Below, in pieces: positions 13,521 through 24,893 of a stretch of DNA of 64,000 bases. Both the position numbers and the translations under genes were made by a program. Location: positions 14,167,577 through 14,231,576 of the forward strand of contig OZ020591.1 in assembly GCA_963971535.1 (NCBI GenBank), written 5' to 3'. Numbering within the stretch: position 1 is the stretch's first letter; every line of letters begins with the position of its first letter. The notes under the pieces were generated by a model, which saw only the letters and a program-made list of their open reading frames with translations, did not search any database and had not been told where the DNA came from. Source of the stretch: Notolepis coatsorum. Lineage: Eukaryota > Chordata > Actinopteri > Aulopiformes > Paralepididae.

Positions 13521-16500
13521 ATTGGAAAGAAATTGAAATGCTATTTGGCCCTAAACAGAGAATACACAGTGGCAGAATACCTGAGCACTGTGACTGAAGA
13601 TCCTTGACTAGGTACAGACTCAGCGAGCACAGCCTAGCCATCGAGAAAGGCAGCCATAGGCAGACTGTGTGTGTTAGAAAGAGAGAGAGAGAGCATGTGT
13701 GTTTGTCGTGTGTGTGTGTGTGTTAGAGAGAGAGCATGTATGAGAGAGATAAGCAAAGATGAGCCCCTAAAAGGATATTCAACTTTTAATGGAAGAACAA
13801 AACAGAAGGAAAAGATAACTTCACAAAGGCAACATGAATATACATAGATCCAAAAGGACAAAGATCAACACTTAAATCCAAAGAGAAGAGGGTCTATACC
13901 AGAGAAAACAGCTAAACAGCATTCAGCTAAATAGGCTAGCCAGGTACTGACACCAGGCCACACACAGCTTTGGCCAACGGCCCAATGCTATCCAAGCTAC
14001 ACAAACGACCAAGACAATTCACACACAGCACATGTCGTATCTCCAAATGTTGTGAAGTAACATGTTTTGCCTGGAAAAAAACATCGTTATTAACAAAACA
14101 TTCGGGAGGGGAAGGAAGGAAGAGTGGGGTAATGTCATGACATCTTACCTGCACGAGGAACGCAGGGCGAAATGCCGCAACACAGGTCTCCACGTTGACG
14201 AAAGGCCTCTCGCTGGCGGGACAAAAAGAAGCTATGGCCGGAGCCTTGTCATGGTGCAGGCCCGACTACATCTTCTGTCAAAGATGATGTCGTAGTCAGA
14301 GTGCCAGAACTCCCTGCTATTCTCACGGCTAATGTCAATGGTCGTAGCACAAGCTAACAGCTAACTCTAGGCTAACTGATAGCATCAAACTAACGTTCCC
14401 AGCCGAGCGCAGCCGGCAGCTAACGTTGTAGCTAAACAGCTAACTGGCTAACAGTTAGCTCAACCCGGCTATCGCTAACCATTAGCTAACGCAGAAGCAA
14501 GCTATGCGGCTACCACTGAAAAACTGTACAACATGAGAAAAGCAATACAGGTGCTGACACCAGGCCACACACCGTTAGCTACTAGTACTACAACAGCTAG
14601 TCGGCCAGTTTGGCTCCAGAGAGAGAGAGAGAGAGATATCCACGGCGGGAATAGAACAGAGTGCATTAAAAACTCACCAAACGTCCAAGAGGATGGAGAC
14701 AACCGCGAGGAGTTGACAAAGTTCATCTGCCGAACGACCATCCTCTTCATCTTGGCATAACAATGCTGCACGCGCTGTCTCTAGGTTAGCTAACGCTAGT
14801 TAGCCTTTAGCTAAGCTAGCTACTAGCCGACATCATCATGGCTATATCCCGACTGAACCACACTTAATATTATAACGTAGCTAAAGCTAACTAGCTGTCC
14901 CTGTCTTTAGCCGGGATGGCTAGCCTGACTGAACTGTCTAACATGCAACAACTTTCATCTTCAGTCCATCTGCCGAACGATGTCCTCTTCATCTTGGCTG
15001 GCATAACCTAGGCTCCAATGCTGCACGCGCAAAATAGTCAGACGCTAGTGATGGGTCGGTCATGAGCGACTCGTTCATAAGAGCCGATTCATTGCCGTGA
15101 GCGTGAGTCGAATCGCTCACGTCTGGCAATGAGTCGGTTCACGCCCCCCCCCCCCCCCCCCCCCCGGCACGCACACAGACACACACAATGAACTCAACAG
15201 ACGCTACCTTACCTGGCTGTAACCCCTCCCCTCATTGAAACCAATTCTGCTGCCTGCCAGAGCCTCAGAGCCAGGAACCTGTCTAATGTGAAATATATAA
15301 GCATATAAGCAAAACTAGATTTTAGGTCTGTGATGAAAAAGGGCCTCGCGGGAAGGGGGGCGTCGCACATTTTTTTTTTTTTCTTTTTTTAATAATAAAT
15401 TAAAAAAAATCTTTTTATTTTTTTTATTTTTTTTTGTGCGCGGCCCCCCTTCCCGCGAGGCCCTGTGCGACTGCACTGCTCGCACACCCCCTGAGGCGGC
15501 CCTGAGTGTATGTGTATACAAAACCCTTGCAATAAATGTGTCTTATGAATGAAAAGCATACATGCTCTGGACACAGAGCATATATCGTGTGGGTGATATC
15601 ATGACTTGTATTCTGTGTCAAAGCCTAAATCAAAAGGTTCCCGTATTTCTGCAATCTATGCGCAAAATAATAACGAGTTGAGTTCTAACAAAGAACGTAT
15701 TACATGCTGGTAGGCTGATAGAGTAAACTATGATATGAATATGAATATGATATGATCATATAAATACTGGTCCGTCCGCGAGAATATCGAGGACTCGGAT
15801 AGCCATTAAGCCATTTGAGAATATAGGCGGCCTATAGCCTATACATATTATTTAATGTTTTCATAAGCGTAAAGATACAACAGCTAGATTAATGATCAAG
15901 TTAGTTTACTGTATGCAGGCTTCGCAGGGCTGTGTGTTATATATGCGCAAGTTACTGTTGCATAATAATGTAGGCTGGCTGCTATTATATGTAATTCATA
16001 GGCTACCTAATACCAACAACGAAATAGATTGTCTCATGTGCCTCTACACACATTATATTATACACATCATATTATATCTTGGTTCGGCAGCGCCTCTGTG
16101 AACAATCTCTCAGAGTTTGCTCCATCAATAAACGTGTATTTTGGCTGATAATGTGCCGGTGGCCGGAGTCTCATTCAGGCCTAATTGTATTTAATTCAAT
16201 TGTAATGTTATTACTGGGGTATCTAAAACATCACAATGTAGATCAGGGTTATCCACTGAAGCCATAATGACTCTGATCAGAACCACGGGCTCATGACGAG
16301 CGCACACAATAGGCATTGTAGAGCGCAGAGTTGGCGTGCTGAAATTGATTTAATTTCAGTCATTACAGTGCTTAATGTCGGGTCATCTCTTGTCATTTAT
16401 TTCTGTCAATGTGCTGGTTCTGTAGCAGGACTGGGGTCAGTCAACATCCTTGGCTCCCGGCGCACCGAAGATTATACGTTCAAGTTGTTGTCGGACCTCG

Positions 16501-16803
16501 GTGATCAATCTCGCTCTCAGTGAAGTCTCTCAGAGTTCGCTTGGGTTAGTCCACTTTTCCACATTTCATGGGGGTGTTCCATTACCGTATATGGTTAATC
16601 GGGGCGGTTCTGGTATGCAAATACGTGAAAGTGTGCACGAGCCTCGGCGTAGGACCAAGGTGATATTTATCATGACAGGTGTGCATAGGACCTGTGTACG
16701 CACGTGTGATGAATCCCGTTTTTTTTGTGCGTGCACACATTCTAAATTCTGTGCTTAAGTATGGAAATAGAACATTTTCTACGTCACGTTGATGAATGAG
16801 GGC
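12839..16803. mobile_element. Non-autonomous TIR element, CCTGG target, copy 2
   Basis: It has the same inverted termini as 3284-6264, in opposite orientation, and is flanked by CCTGG at 12834-12838 and 16804-16808. It interrupts L1-A ORF2 five bases into the Ser-Trp codons. A hAT element (13238-15504) lies inside it. Before that insertion, 13045-13195 and 15546-15695 formed an inverted repeat with a loop of roughly 100 bases. No transposase was recognised. Confidence 0.78.
13238..15504. mobile_element. hAT element, 8-bp duplication AGTGTATG
   Basis: The termini are CAGGGCCGCCT and its complement AGGCGGCCCTG. AGTGTATG flanks both sides (13230-13237 and 15505-15512), diagnostic of hAT integration. 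The interior contains poly-C runs (13288-13310, 15144-15165), (GA)n (13472-13515) and a hairpin made by 15341-15371 and 15433-15472. No hAT transposase with a dimerisation domain was seen, so the copy is non-autonomous. A stretch near 15049 ('ctagtgatgggtcgg') resembles yet another hAT end. Confidence 0.88.
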
Positions 16804-16808
16804 CCTGG

Positions 16809-17647
16809 AACGTAAGAGGACTAGGCAATATCATGAAAAGGCAAAAAGTCTTCAGGCACCTTAAATCTCTGTCTGCGGGCATGATATTTTTACAGGAGAC
16901 ACACGTCAAAGCCACACAACAACGTAGCCTGAGGTGTAATTGGATTTCGCAGGTCTATCACTCGCCTTTCTCCTCCCATGCTCGTGGCGTGGCTATCCTT
17001 TTTAAGAAAAATGTCCCATTTCAATTGACTTCTATGACTGCTGACCCTTTTGGTAGATATATTTTAGTTTCAGGCACCATTTAATTCATTCCCCTTGACT
17101 TTACTTAACATCTATGGTCCAAATACTGATGACCCAAATTTTTTTAAGAACGTTTTCAACCTGCTCCCCGACACTAGTAACTCAAATATAATAATTGGCG
17201 GTGACCTGAACTGTTATCTAGACCCATACATGGACAGACTATCTACACGCCCACCCCCAGATATCTCATCAGTTCGGGTTCTGAACAACCTGATTAAATC
17301 CAGGAACCTAGTAGATATTTGGAGGGTTCGGCACCCGACTGACAGAGATTACTCATTCTACTCTCATCCCCATAAATCCTATAGTAGAATAGACTATTTT
17401 TTATTAGACTCCCAATTAATCTCCCATGTCACCAACACAAAATACAACAACATATTGATTTCTGACCACAGCCCCCTGTCAATGTCCCTAGATCTCTCCA
17501 TCCCCAAGCAAACATACTCTTGGCGTCTCAACCCCTCCTTACTTGCTGAAGGGAAATTTGTAGAGTATATCACCACCAAATTAACATCTTTTATGGAATT
17601 TAATGACAATGGTGAAGTGTCAGACTCCACACTGTGGGAAACATTAA
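16809..17647 (+). pseudogene. L1-A ORF2 endonuclease domain
   Basis: This continues ORF2 from 12838. Visible motifs are 'FLQETH' (catalytic Glu) near 16890, 'LLNIYGPN' near 17100, 'GGDLNC' near 17200, 'SRIDYFL' near 17380 and 'ISDHSPL' (catalytic Asp-His) near 17460. All are expected for an apurinic/apyrimidinic-type LINE endonuclease. A one-base frameshift near 17083 separates the first part from the rest. It ends at the TTAA element; the residues on either side of that insertion (E-T-L-K and V-V-I-R) join in frame. Confidence 0.88.
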
Positions 17648-17878
17648 AGGGGACATGTACTGCTATTCCTAGCACTATTTGGGCAACTTTACACAATTCC
17701 TGTTAGTCTATTGAAGACATCTGTAAGGTTTTTTTCAAAAAAATACATTGTTTTATATTTCTAATCAAGTACTCAAAACCATCATTTTCCAGCTTCAAGA
17801 TTTCAGGCTGTTATGGCCTGGCTCCGCCCATAAGCACTTTGAGTGACAGTCAGTCCACACAGTCTGCGACTGGTAGAC

Positions 17879-17926
<48 letters not shown>

Positions 17927-18505
17927 GGGGGTGCGAGAGAGAGAGAGAGAGAAAAAAAAGACAGGCCGTCTCTTCCTTTCGTTTTTTTCTCTCCCTGCGG
18001 CAGCTTGTCGGGGGGGGGGGGGAGGGCCTCCCTTCCTCTCCTCTCCTGTGTGGCGCGGCAAGTCCCCCCCCCCAGTGCTCCCTCCCTCTCTCTCTCCGTC
18101 TCCCTCTCTCTCTCTCTCTCTCTCTCACCTCTCTCTCCCTCTCTCTCTCCCTCTCTATCTCTCTCTCTCTCTCTCCCTCCAGAGTATGCAGAGGTGTCAG
18201 GTTTCACTGCCTCGCAGTATGAGGAAGTGGTTTTCCACTCGCTGTCTAGTCTATGTAGATTGTGGGCGGGCATTAGCTACAACCACAGAGCCAATCACAT
18301 CACTGTCTTCTACCCAGAGCCTGAATGACGTGACTCAGGCCTTCAAATCAGGATGGACTAATTTACTGGAGCAGGAAATTATCTGAGCTGAATCAGAGCA
18401 ATCCGCCAATATGGTATTTAGACACTAAAACACATTGATACTAACTCCTATTACTATAATACAATGCTAGAGACTGAAAAATGACATTTATAGTACATGT
18501 CCCCT
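17648..18505. mobile_element. TTAA-target DNA element (Kolobok/piggyBac type)
   Basis: It is flanked by TTAA at 17644-17647 and 18506-18509 with termini AGGGGACATGTAC and GTACATGTCCCCT. The L1-A ORF2 frame is restored on removal. The 858-bp interior has (GA)n with poly-G (17881-17950), poly-G (18009-18021) and (CT)n (18078-18178) and no transposase, so it is a non-autonomous copy. TTAA duplication is shared by piggyBac and Kolobok; AGGG ends favour Kolobok in my recollection. Confidence 0.85.
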
Positions 18506-18509
18506 TTAA

Positions 18510-21440
18510 AGGTTGTAATTCGTGGGGATGTAATCTCGTATGAATCCACTGCCAAGAGGGAGAGAGAGAGGCGACTGATTGAGATTAACAATGCTCTTCC
18601 CGCCCTCGAGACGGCGTATCAGGCCTCAAAATCCCCTGAAGATTATAATAAAATATTGAAGCTAAAGTATGAATATAACTGTATACTGGGTGGTCAAATA
18701 AACACTCCTTTTAAAACTAAGACAAAAGCAATTTGAAATGGGAGATAAGCCTGAGCGTCTCCTGGCGCGACAGCTCAAGGGTGCTCAAGCCTCTAGGTCA
18801 ATCCTCTCCATCAAGTCTAAGAGTGGCGCCCTGCTGACTAACCCCAGGGAAATAAATGACCGTTTTAAGGAGTTTTACAGTGAACTTTATTCATCTAAAT
18901 GTGATCCCACTCAATCTGATTTGAACGACTTCTTTGACCCTCTTGAAACACCCAAACTTAGTGATGATGCTAGAAAGGATTTAGACTGTGATTTCACATT
19001 GGGAGAAATAACTTCAACCATTAAATCATTCTCATCAGGTAAAGCAGCTGGGCCAGATGGATACAGTGCTGAATTTTACAAGAAATTCTGTGACATTCTC
19101 GCACCACTCCTCCTCAGAATGATATCCAGTTCTGAGAAGGACGGAGTCCTACCCAAAACATTATACAAAGCTAATATTGCCCTCATATTAAAAAAGGGGA
19201 AGGAGGAAGTAGACCCGGCCAGCTTCAGACCCATAGCACTCCAAAATTTCGACAGAAAGGTAATTACTAAAATGCTGGCTGTTCGACTAAATAAACACCT
19301 GTCAACCATCATTCACACTGACCAAACAGGGTTCATCCCGAATAGATTTTCCTTCTTCAATGTCAGACGCCTCCTCAACACCATGTATGCTGGTCATAGT
19401 TGGACCAGGGGTGCTGCGATTTTATCACTTGACGCACAGAAGGCGTTCGATCAGGTTGAGTGGCCTTATATGTTTGAGTCACTGCATAGATTCGGGTTTG
19501 GTGATACATTTATATCCTGGGTAAAGCTCATATATGCCAGTCCAACATGTTCAGTTATAACCAACGGGGAGAAGTCAACCAGATTTCCACTGCTCCGTTC
19601 TGTCCAGCAGGGTTGCCCTCTTTCGCCGGCGCTGTTCGCCGTCACGCTCGAACCCCTTGCCCTAAAAATACGCAGTCACCCAAGTCTTGTAGGCCTGAAA
19701 GTTGGAGGCGTCGAGACACGCATCAGCTTGTATGCTGAAGATGTAATATTATACCTACACAATTCAGAGATATCGATTCCCCCTCTTTTAGAATTAATTA
19801 CCTCTTTCGGTGAGCTATCCGGATACACAATTAACTGGACAAAGAGTGACTTTATGCCTCTTTCTGACACCTTCACTCCCGGTTTCCTGGAAAATCTCCC
19901 ATTCAAATTGGCAAAAGATCGCCTCACCTATCTTGGTCTGACCATACCCAAAGATCCTAAATTAATATTTAAATTGAACTTTGCCGACTATGTTTCAAGG
20001 CTAAAACAATGCATTGAAAATTGGAAAGTGCTACCCCTCTCCATGATAGGCCGCATAAACTCTGTCAAGATGATTTCTCTCCCCAGATTCCTATACCTTT
20101 GTCAAAATCTTCCCATCTTTCTCACAGTCTTTTGTCAAAGAACGGACTCTGTAATTCTGTCTTACATCTGGAATTATAAGAATCATAGAATCTCAAAAAT
20201 GCACTTGCAAAAACCTAAATCTGAGGGAGGGCTGGCCTTGCCAGTATTTAGGCACTACTACTGGGCTGCCAATGTAAGGGCTCTGATGTACTGGCGGCAG
20301 GGGACAACAGGTGAATTGACTCCTGGGGCCCCCTTGTGGCTGAGAATGGAGGCTAGTTCCCTTGTTAACTCATCCTTGCCAGCTATGCTATTTGTCAAAC
20401 CAGGGGTACCCGAGATCTTAAGAAGCTTGAAACTAAGTTTTGTCGTGGAAAACTCTGTCAGAATTTTAAATCAAATCAGGGGTGCTTTGAGCCTACCAGA
20501 TGTTTCTATCCATGCACCAATCTGTTTTAATCACTCTTTTTCGGCTCCATGGACAGACGGGGGTTACCTTGCCTGGAGTGGGAAGGGGCTAGCTTCCATT
20601 AAGGACTTATACATAGACGGTCACTTTGCATCCTTCGATCTACTAAAGAGGAAGTTTGAGTTGCCCGGCACCAACTGGCTCGGGCTTTTACAAGTCAGAA
20701 ATTATGTTAGATCCAAAGTTCAAACTTTCGAAGAGCTCCCAATTGAACATTCTTTCTTTGATATATTGCTGAGCCCTCCCCACTCCAAGCACCTCATCTC
20801 TAGGTTTGTATGTCTGTTTGACAACTGTAACATGGCCTCTACTGAGAAGATTAAAAAACAATGGCAGGAGGAACTCTGTATTGATCTATCTGATATTGTA
20901 TGGGATAGGAGTCATTCTATAGTACAACTTGGCTCAGTCAATAGTAGACACCAGCTGATCCAATTTAAAGTTGTGCATCGTCTCCACTACTCCAAGCATA
21001 GATTGCACAAGATCTACCCCTCTGTTTCACCACTGTGTGACAGGTGCCAGCTATCAGAGGGTACACTCTCTCATGACTTCTGGTTTTGCCCTTCACTAAC
21101 AGGATTCTGGGCCAAAATATTTGACTGGTACTCTAAGGCCTACAAGATAACTCTACAGCCGGGGGCAGAGCTCGCCATCTTCGGCTGCTCTGAGTCCTCT
21201 CTGAGCTTTCCTACAGCTGTGCAACAATCTTTGACACTGGGGACAACGGTTGCTAAAAAACAAATACTGATGGAGTGGAAGTCCTCCTCAGCACCTTCTT
21301 TCCAACTGTGGATGGCGGACATGACCTCTGTCATACGGATGGAGAGACTAAGGTTCCTGAGAACCGATTCACTTAAAAGGTTTTCCAAAATCTGGGACCC
21401 GTTCTTAGCCTATCTCGATGAGGCTAGAGGCGGCAGCTGA
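18510..21440 (+). pseudogene. L1-A ORF2 reverse transcriptase and C-terminus
   Basis: The long 900-codon frame 18738-21440 plus the preceding 18510-18735 gives the rest of ORF2, which should copy LINE RNA at a nicked target. Motifs seen: 'GKAAGPDG' near 19040; 'FRPIAL' near 19225; 'LSLDAQKAFDQVEW' near 19425; 'QQGCPLSP' near 19605; the active-site box reads Y-A-E-D at 19731-19742 where Y/F-A-D-D is expected. 'YLGL' is near 19930. The C-terminus has a C-x2-C-x8-H-x4-C motif near 21040-21090. A one-base frameshift lies near 18730. The Asp-to-Glu change plus frameshifts make it inactive. Confidence 0.9.
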
Positions 21441-21696
21441 TTCGCCCGTCTGATCTCACAGTCCCCCTATGAGGGACCCCAAACACAATATTTCTCAGTC
21501 ATGTATGGCTGGTAACCGTGTTGTAATGGCAAATGTAAAACATTTGTTATTATTATAATTTTTTCTTTAATGAATTTTTTTTTACTTTCACTGTCTGAGT
21601 GTGTTTGTCTGTCATGTTGGTATACTGTTTGTCATGTTTGTACAATGTTCTGAAAAATGTAAAATAAAATATATTAAAAATAAATGACTACTGTCT

Positions 21697-22141
21697 GTGT
21701 TTAAAAGTCTGATAGCCGAGGGGACAAAAGATTTGGCGTAGCGGTTGGTCCTACTTGGTGGGACGTCATAACGGCGGCCAGAAGGCAACAGTGAAAACCG
21801 CTGAGACAGAGCATGGAGGGGTTGATTAGTGATGCTCGTCCCCTTCTTGACCACCTGGTCCGTCCAGAGAGAACATAGGTCTCTCTGTTTTACTCCAATT
21901 ATTTTGGAGCACACTTTCACTATGTACTGTAGGCTGTTCCTATCTTTAATAGACAGGCCACTGAACCAGCAGATAAAAGAAAAAGTTAGGAGGCTTTCAA
22001 TAAAAGAACTATAAAAAGTGCTCAGGATCTTCACACTAACATTAAAAGAGTTCAGCTTTCTCAGCAGATAGATCCTCTGCTGACCTTTTTTAACAATAGA
22101 CTCTGTATTTAAGTTGAACTTCAGTTTACAGTCAAACACAG
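21697..22141 (-). pseudogene. Rex1 LINE, RT C-terminal region (piece 2)
   Basis: The minus strand reads 'QRIYLLRKLNSFNVS', 'FIESLLTFSFICWF', 'KVCSKIIG', 'PLHALSQRFSLLPSGRR' and 'SFVPSAIRLLN', the C-terminal hallmark of Rex1 ORF2. It is interrupted at its 5' side by the gypsy element: 'LGTVFDCKL' is rebuilt when 36255-36280 is joined to 22141 and one CACAG copy is removed. Its 3' UTR carries L1-A. Confidence 0.85.
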
Positions 22142-23888
22142 TGTGACGTACATGGGTACATGGGTTGGTCATTACCATTATTACTGTATTTATGACACCA
22201 TCTGAACATCAGGTTAGTATATGTAAATATGTTATGTTTTGTATGTGATGTGTGTGTGTGTGCTATGATGGCTAATGCTGTCCCTTTTTCTTTCTCTGTC
22301 AGGTGCCGCACGTCCCTACACTGAAGAGTGCTGATTGCCTAATGATTGTCTGATTGTCTCAAATTCCACCGGCCTGGCCGTGTGGCAATAAAAGAAACTT
22401 GAACTTGAACTTGATGGCAATCACCTCGAGAGGGACGGGTGGACAAATGCCTGACAGCACACACACGTCCGGGCGCCTCATGGAGTCATTTGCCAGTGAC
22501 CATAGAGTTGGAGGTTGCCATTGTTTACCACTGCTTGTGTGGAATAGTTATTACAACACTGCCCTTGAGTTACCACTGCTTGTGTGGAATAATTATTATA
22601 ATACTGCCTTTCTTTCCACTGTTGTGTGGGACTGATTCATTGTGTGTTCTTGTTGTTCACACCACTTACCTGGTAGGCATTGTATTTGTGTTGGTGCAGC
22701 TACCAGGTGAGTATATATATATATATTGTGGCCTCTTGCCTTTTTGCCACTGTTTGTGTGGAATTAATATATATATCTATGTATTGGGCCTTCTGCCTTT
22801 TTGCCACTGCTTGTGTGGAACTATATTGTGCTGCTATAAATTTGCTGGGGGATTCCCAGACTGCCAACCGCAGGGCTTGTGGTTGTGTCCTGTGACACTA
22901 GGTCACTAGGGCTTGTGTTGGCTCTTGTGCCTTACTTTATTATATTTACTTGTTTGTTCTCCCCTTACCCTTTTCCCTATTTGTTATATGTTTGTGGGAT
23001 TATTTCCCCTCTTTCCTCATCCTAAATCAGTGGAGGTTTGAAGCCCTACCACAGTTAATAAATATAATTTACCTTTTGAAAGCGCGTTTGTGTTTGTGAC
23101 GGGGTCCTCTCCCGAACTCCTTTGATTCTCTCATAAACAGGCGTAGTCGAAAGATCTCGTTGGTGGGTGTTTATTTCCCGCCTCCCAAAAGTGCAGAGGT
23201 GATATAGTTTTACAAAGAATGTGAAAAGTGAAAGTAACGTAAACCAAAATACCCTATACTTACTATATCTAACAAAAGTGGAAAAAGAGAAAACAAATAA
23301 ACAAAACAAAATATACTTAATACTTAACACTACACAAAGTCTAAATACACAATATACACTACTACTTCCACTACAAGCAATACCAACACGTTTTACTAGG
23401 GATCCTGGTTACCTTCACTGTAACTCAGTCCATTCAAGACTGACGTCCCTGGGCCAAAGCAGCTCTCTTGTCTCCAATAGCCCCTCCCACTAGGCTTTAA
23501 ACAGGATGTACATATTATTATTCTTTTTAACACATTAAACCAATTCCTACACACAAAATATATATCCTCCACTATATCACATAACTTCCAACTGTTTTAA
23601 ATTACAGATAACCAAGTAAACAGTACAATACAATCATATCGCTCACGTGATGATTACCTTGCGTCAACCCCTCCCATTTAACCTGGCGGATATGTGTGCT
23701 TCTGCTTGGCCAACACGTCAACCTAGGAGTGCAGAGCGAAGCGAATGCATCATGACTGTGAGTAATAAATGTGATGTGATGAATGAATGTCTTGCTGTAT
23801 GAACGTCATTCTGCTATAACAACGGAAACGGAATGAAATGATTGTGCGCATTCGGACATCCTACGAAAGCTGACAAGAGGGAATGTTT

Positions 23889-23942
<54 letters not shown>

Positions 23943-24229
23943 GCTCCGCGGCATATGGCGTGTGTGCGTTCCCATGTGCGCTGTCCACATAAAATGCACC
24001 ACATTACATTATACGGTTATGGTATATGGAAAGACAGACAATGAGTGTGTGTGTATGTACAGTATGCGCACTGCCCGCAAAGTCAGTGATGGAGCCGCAC
24101 CGTCACAGTGTTGTTTTCCTATCTGCCGGGACCGTGCTTTAAAAGCATCTACTGGGGGGGTTGTTTTTGTTCATGTGCAGCCTGCTTCAGTTTCTATTCT
24201 ATGTGGTCATCAGACCTTGGTACATGACA
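22142..24229 (+). repeat. Gypsy 5' LTR (with nested solo LTR)
   Basis: It matches 35169-36254. Extra segments absent from the 3' copy are a 1013-bp solo LTR (23095-24107) and about 50-70 bases near 22350-22420. The latter ends in repeated ACTTGA units and looks like a short retroposon tail. (TA)n is about 8 units here. Downstream of 24229 begins TGGGGACTC; I could not match this confidently to a tRNA 3' end, so no primer binding site is called. Confidence 0.85.
23095..24107. mobile_element. Solo LTR inside the gypsy 5' LTR
   Basis: GTGTT flanks it at 23090-23094 and 24108-24112, and the ends are TGTGACGG and CCGTCACA. The undisturbed site is present in the 3' LTR near 36128-36140, which fixes the boundaries. 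A (GT)n tract occupies about 23889-23942. The family is not identified; TG..CA ends and a 5-bp duplication fit an LTR. Confidence 0.82.
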
Positions 24230-24893
24230 TGGGGACTCTATTCCGGTCTTTCATGTCCTTGTGACATGGGAGCTCGCTAGTTTGCACAATTGTATAGTTC
24301 CTTGTTGGTACATGACATGGGCATGTGACATGTGGACTTGTCGATTGGAGCGTGTCAGGTAGGTTGCGTCTTTTCATTTGGTATGTTGTATTATTATATA
24401 TCCATATTTCCGTGCTGCACACTTGACTGTTGTAAACCGTTGTTGTGAGTTATGCTCTTAACCTATTCTATTTTTTTCCACATAGGTAAAGGGTGGATCA
24501 CCTGCTTGGTTACGGGGAGGGGGGCACACGTCGTCTATTCCGGTGGAGTGCGCAATGAAATTGGTAAGCGACTGAAGATATGTGAAGTCCTCATTCCGCT
24601 AGGGAAGTCGTTTAGACAGGGTAGTTAGTGTTACCCAGTGTGATCCTAGTTAGGTGGTTAGAACCGACATTTATTATTTTTATGAATGTTAGATGTGGAC
24701 ATTAAATCGAATTGGTCAGGTTGTCATACTGCATAATGTGGCTGTTGAGTGTTGCACAGGGACATTGTTGAGTACTATAGGTGAGTGGCTATTTTGTAGG
24801 ACTTATTGAAGTCTGATTTGTTGGGTAGTATTGTGTGTTGCTACGGGAGTGTACTTTCTTTCATAACTGTATTCTGTGGTAGAGAGTAGAGCT
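24230..24893 (+). other. Gypsy leader between 5' LTR and gag
   Basis: No coding sequence is visible. The phrase 'ggtacatgacatggg' at the LTR end recurs near 24304, suggesting a short local duplication. The leader probably contains the primer binding site and packaging signals, but none could be pinned down. Confidence 0.5.

Larger units (their letters stand above)
8011..21681 (+). mobile_element. L1/Tx1-like LINE (L1-A), near full length
   Basis: A 15-bp direct repeat AAATGACTACTGTCT flanks it at 7996-8010 and 21682-21696, as expected from target-primed reverse transcription. It inserted into Rex1 3' sequence. The order is: 5' UTR 8011-8158; ORF1 8159-9049; inter-ORF spacer; ORF2 from 12779 to 21440; 3' UTR; A-rich tail. 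Removing the three nested insertions (9141-12339, 12839-16803, 17648-18505) leaves about 5.6 kb, normal for the family. ORF2 has frameshifts and an altered RT active site, so the copy is inactive. Confidence 0.9.

Noticed and set aside
17795..18386. Several overlapping Arg/Glu- and Ser/Leu-rich frames on both strands
   Set aside because: They come from (GA)n and (CT)n tracts inside the TTAA element.
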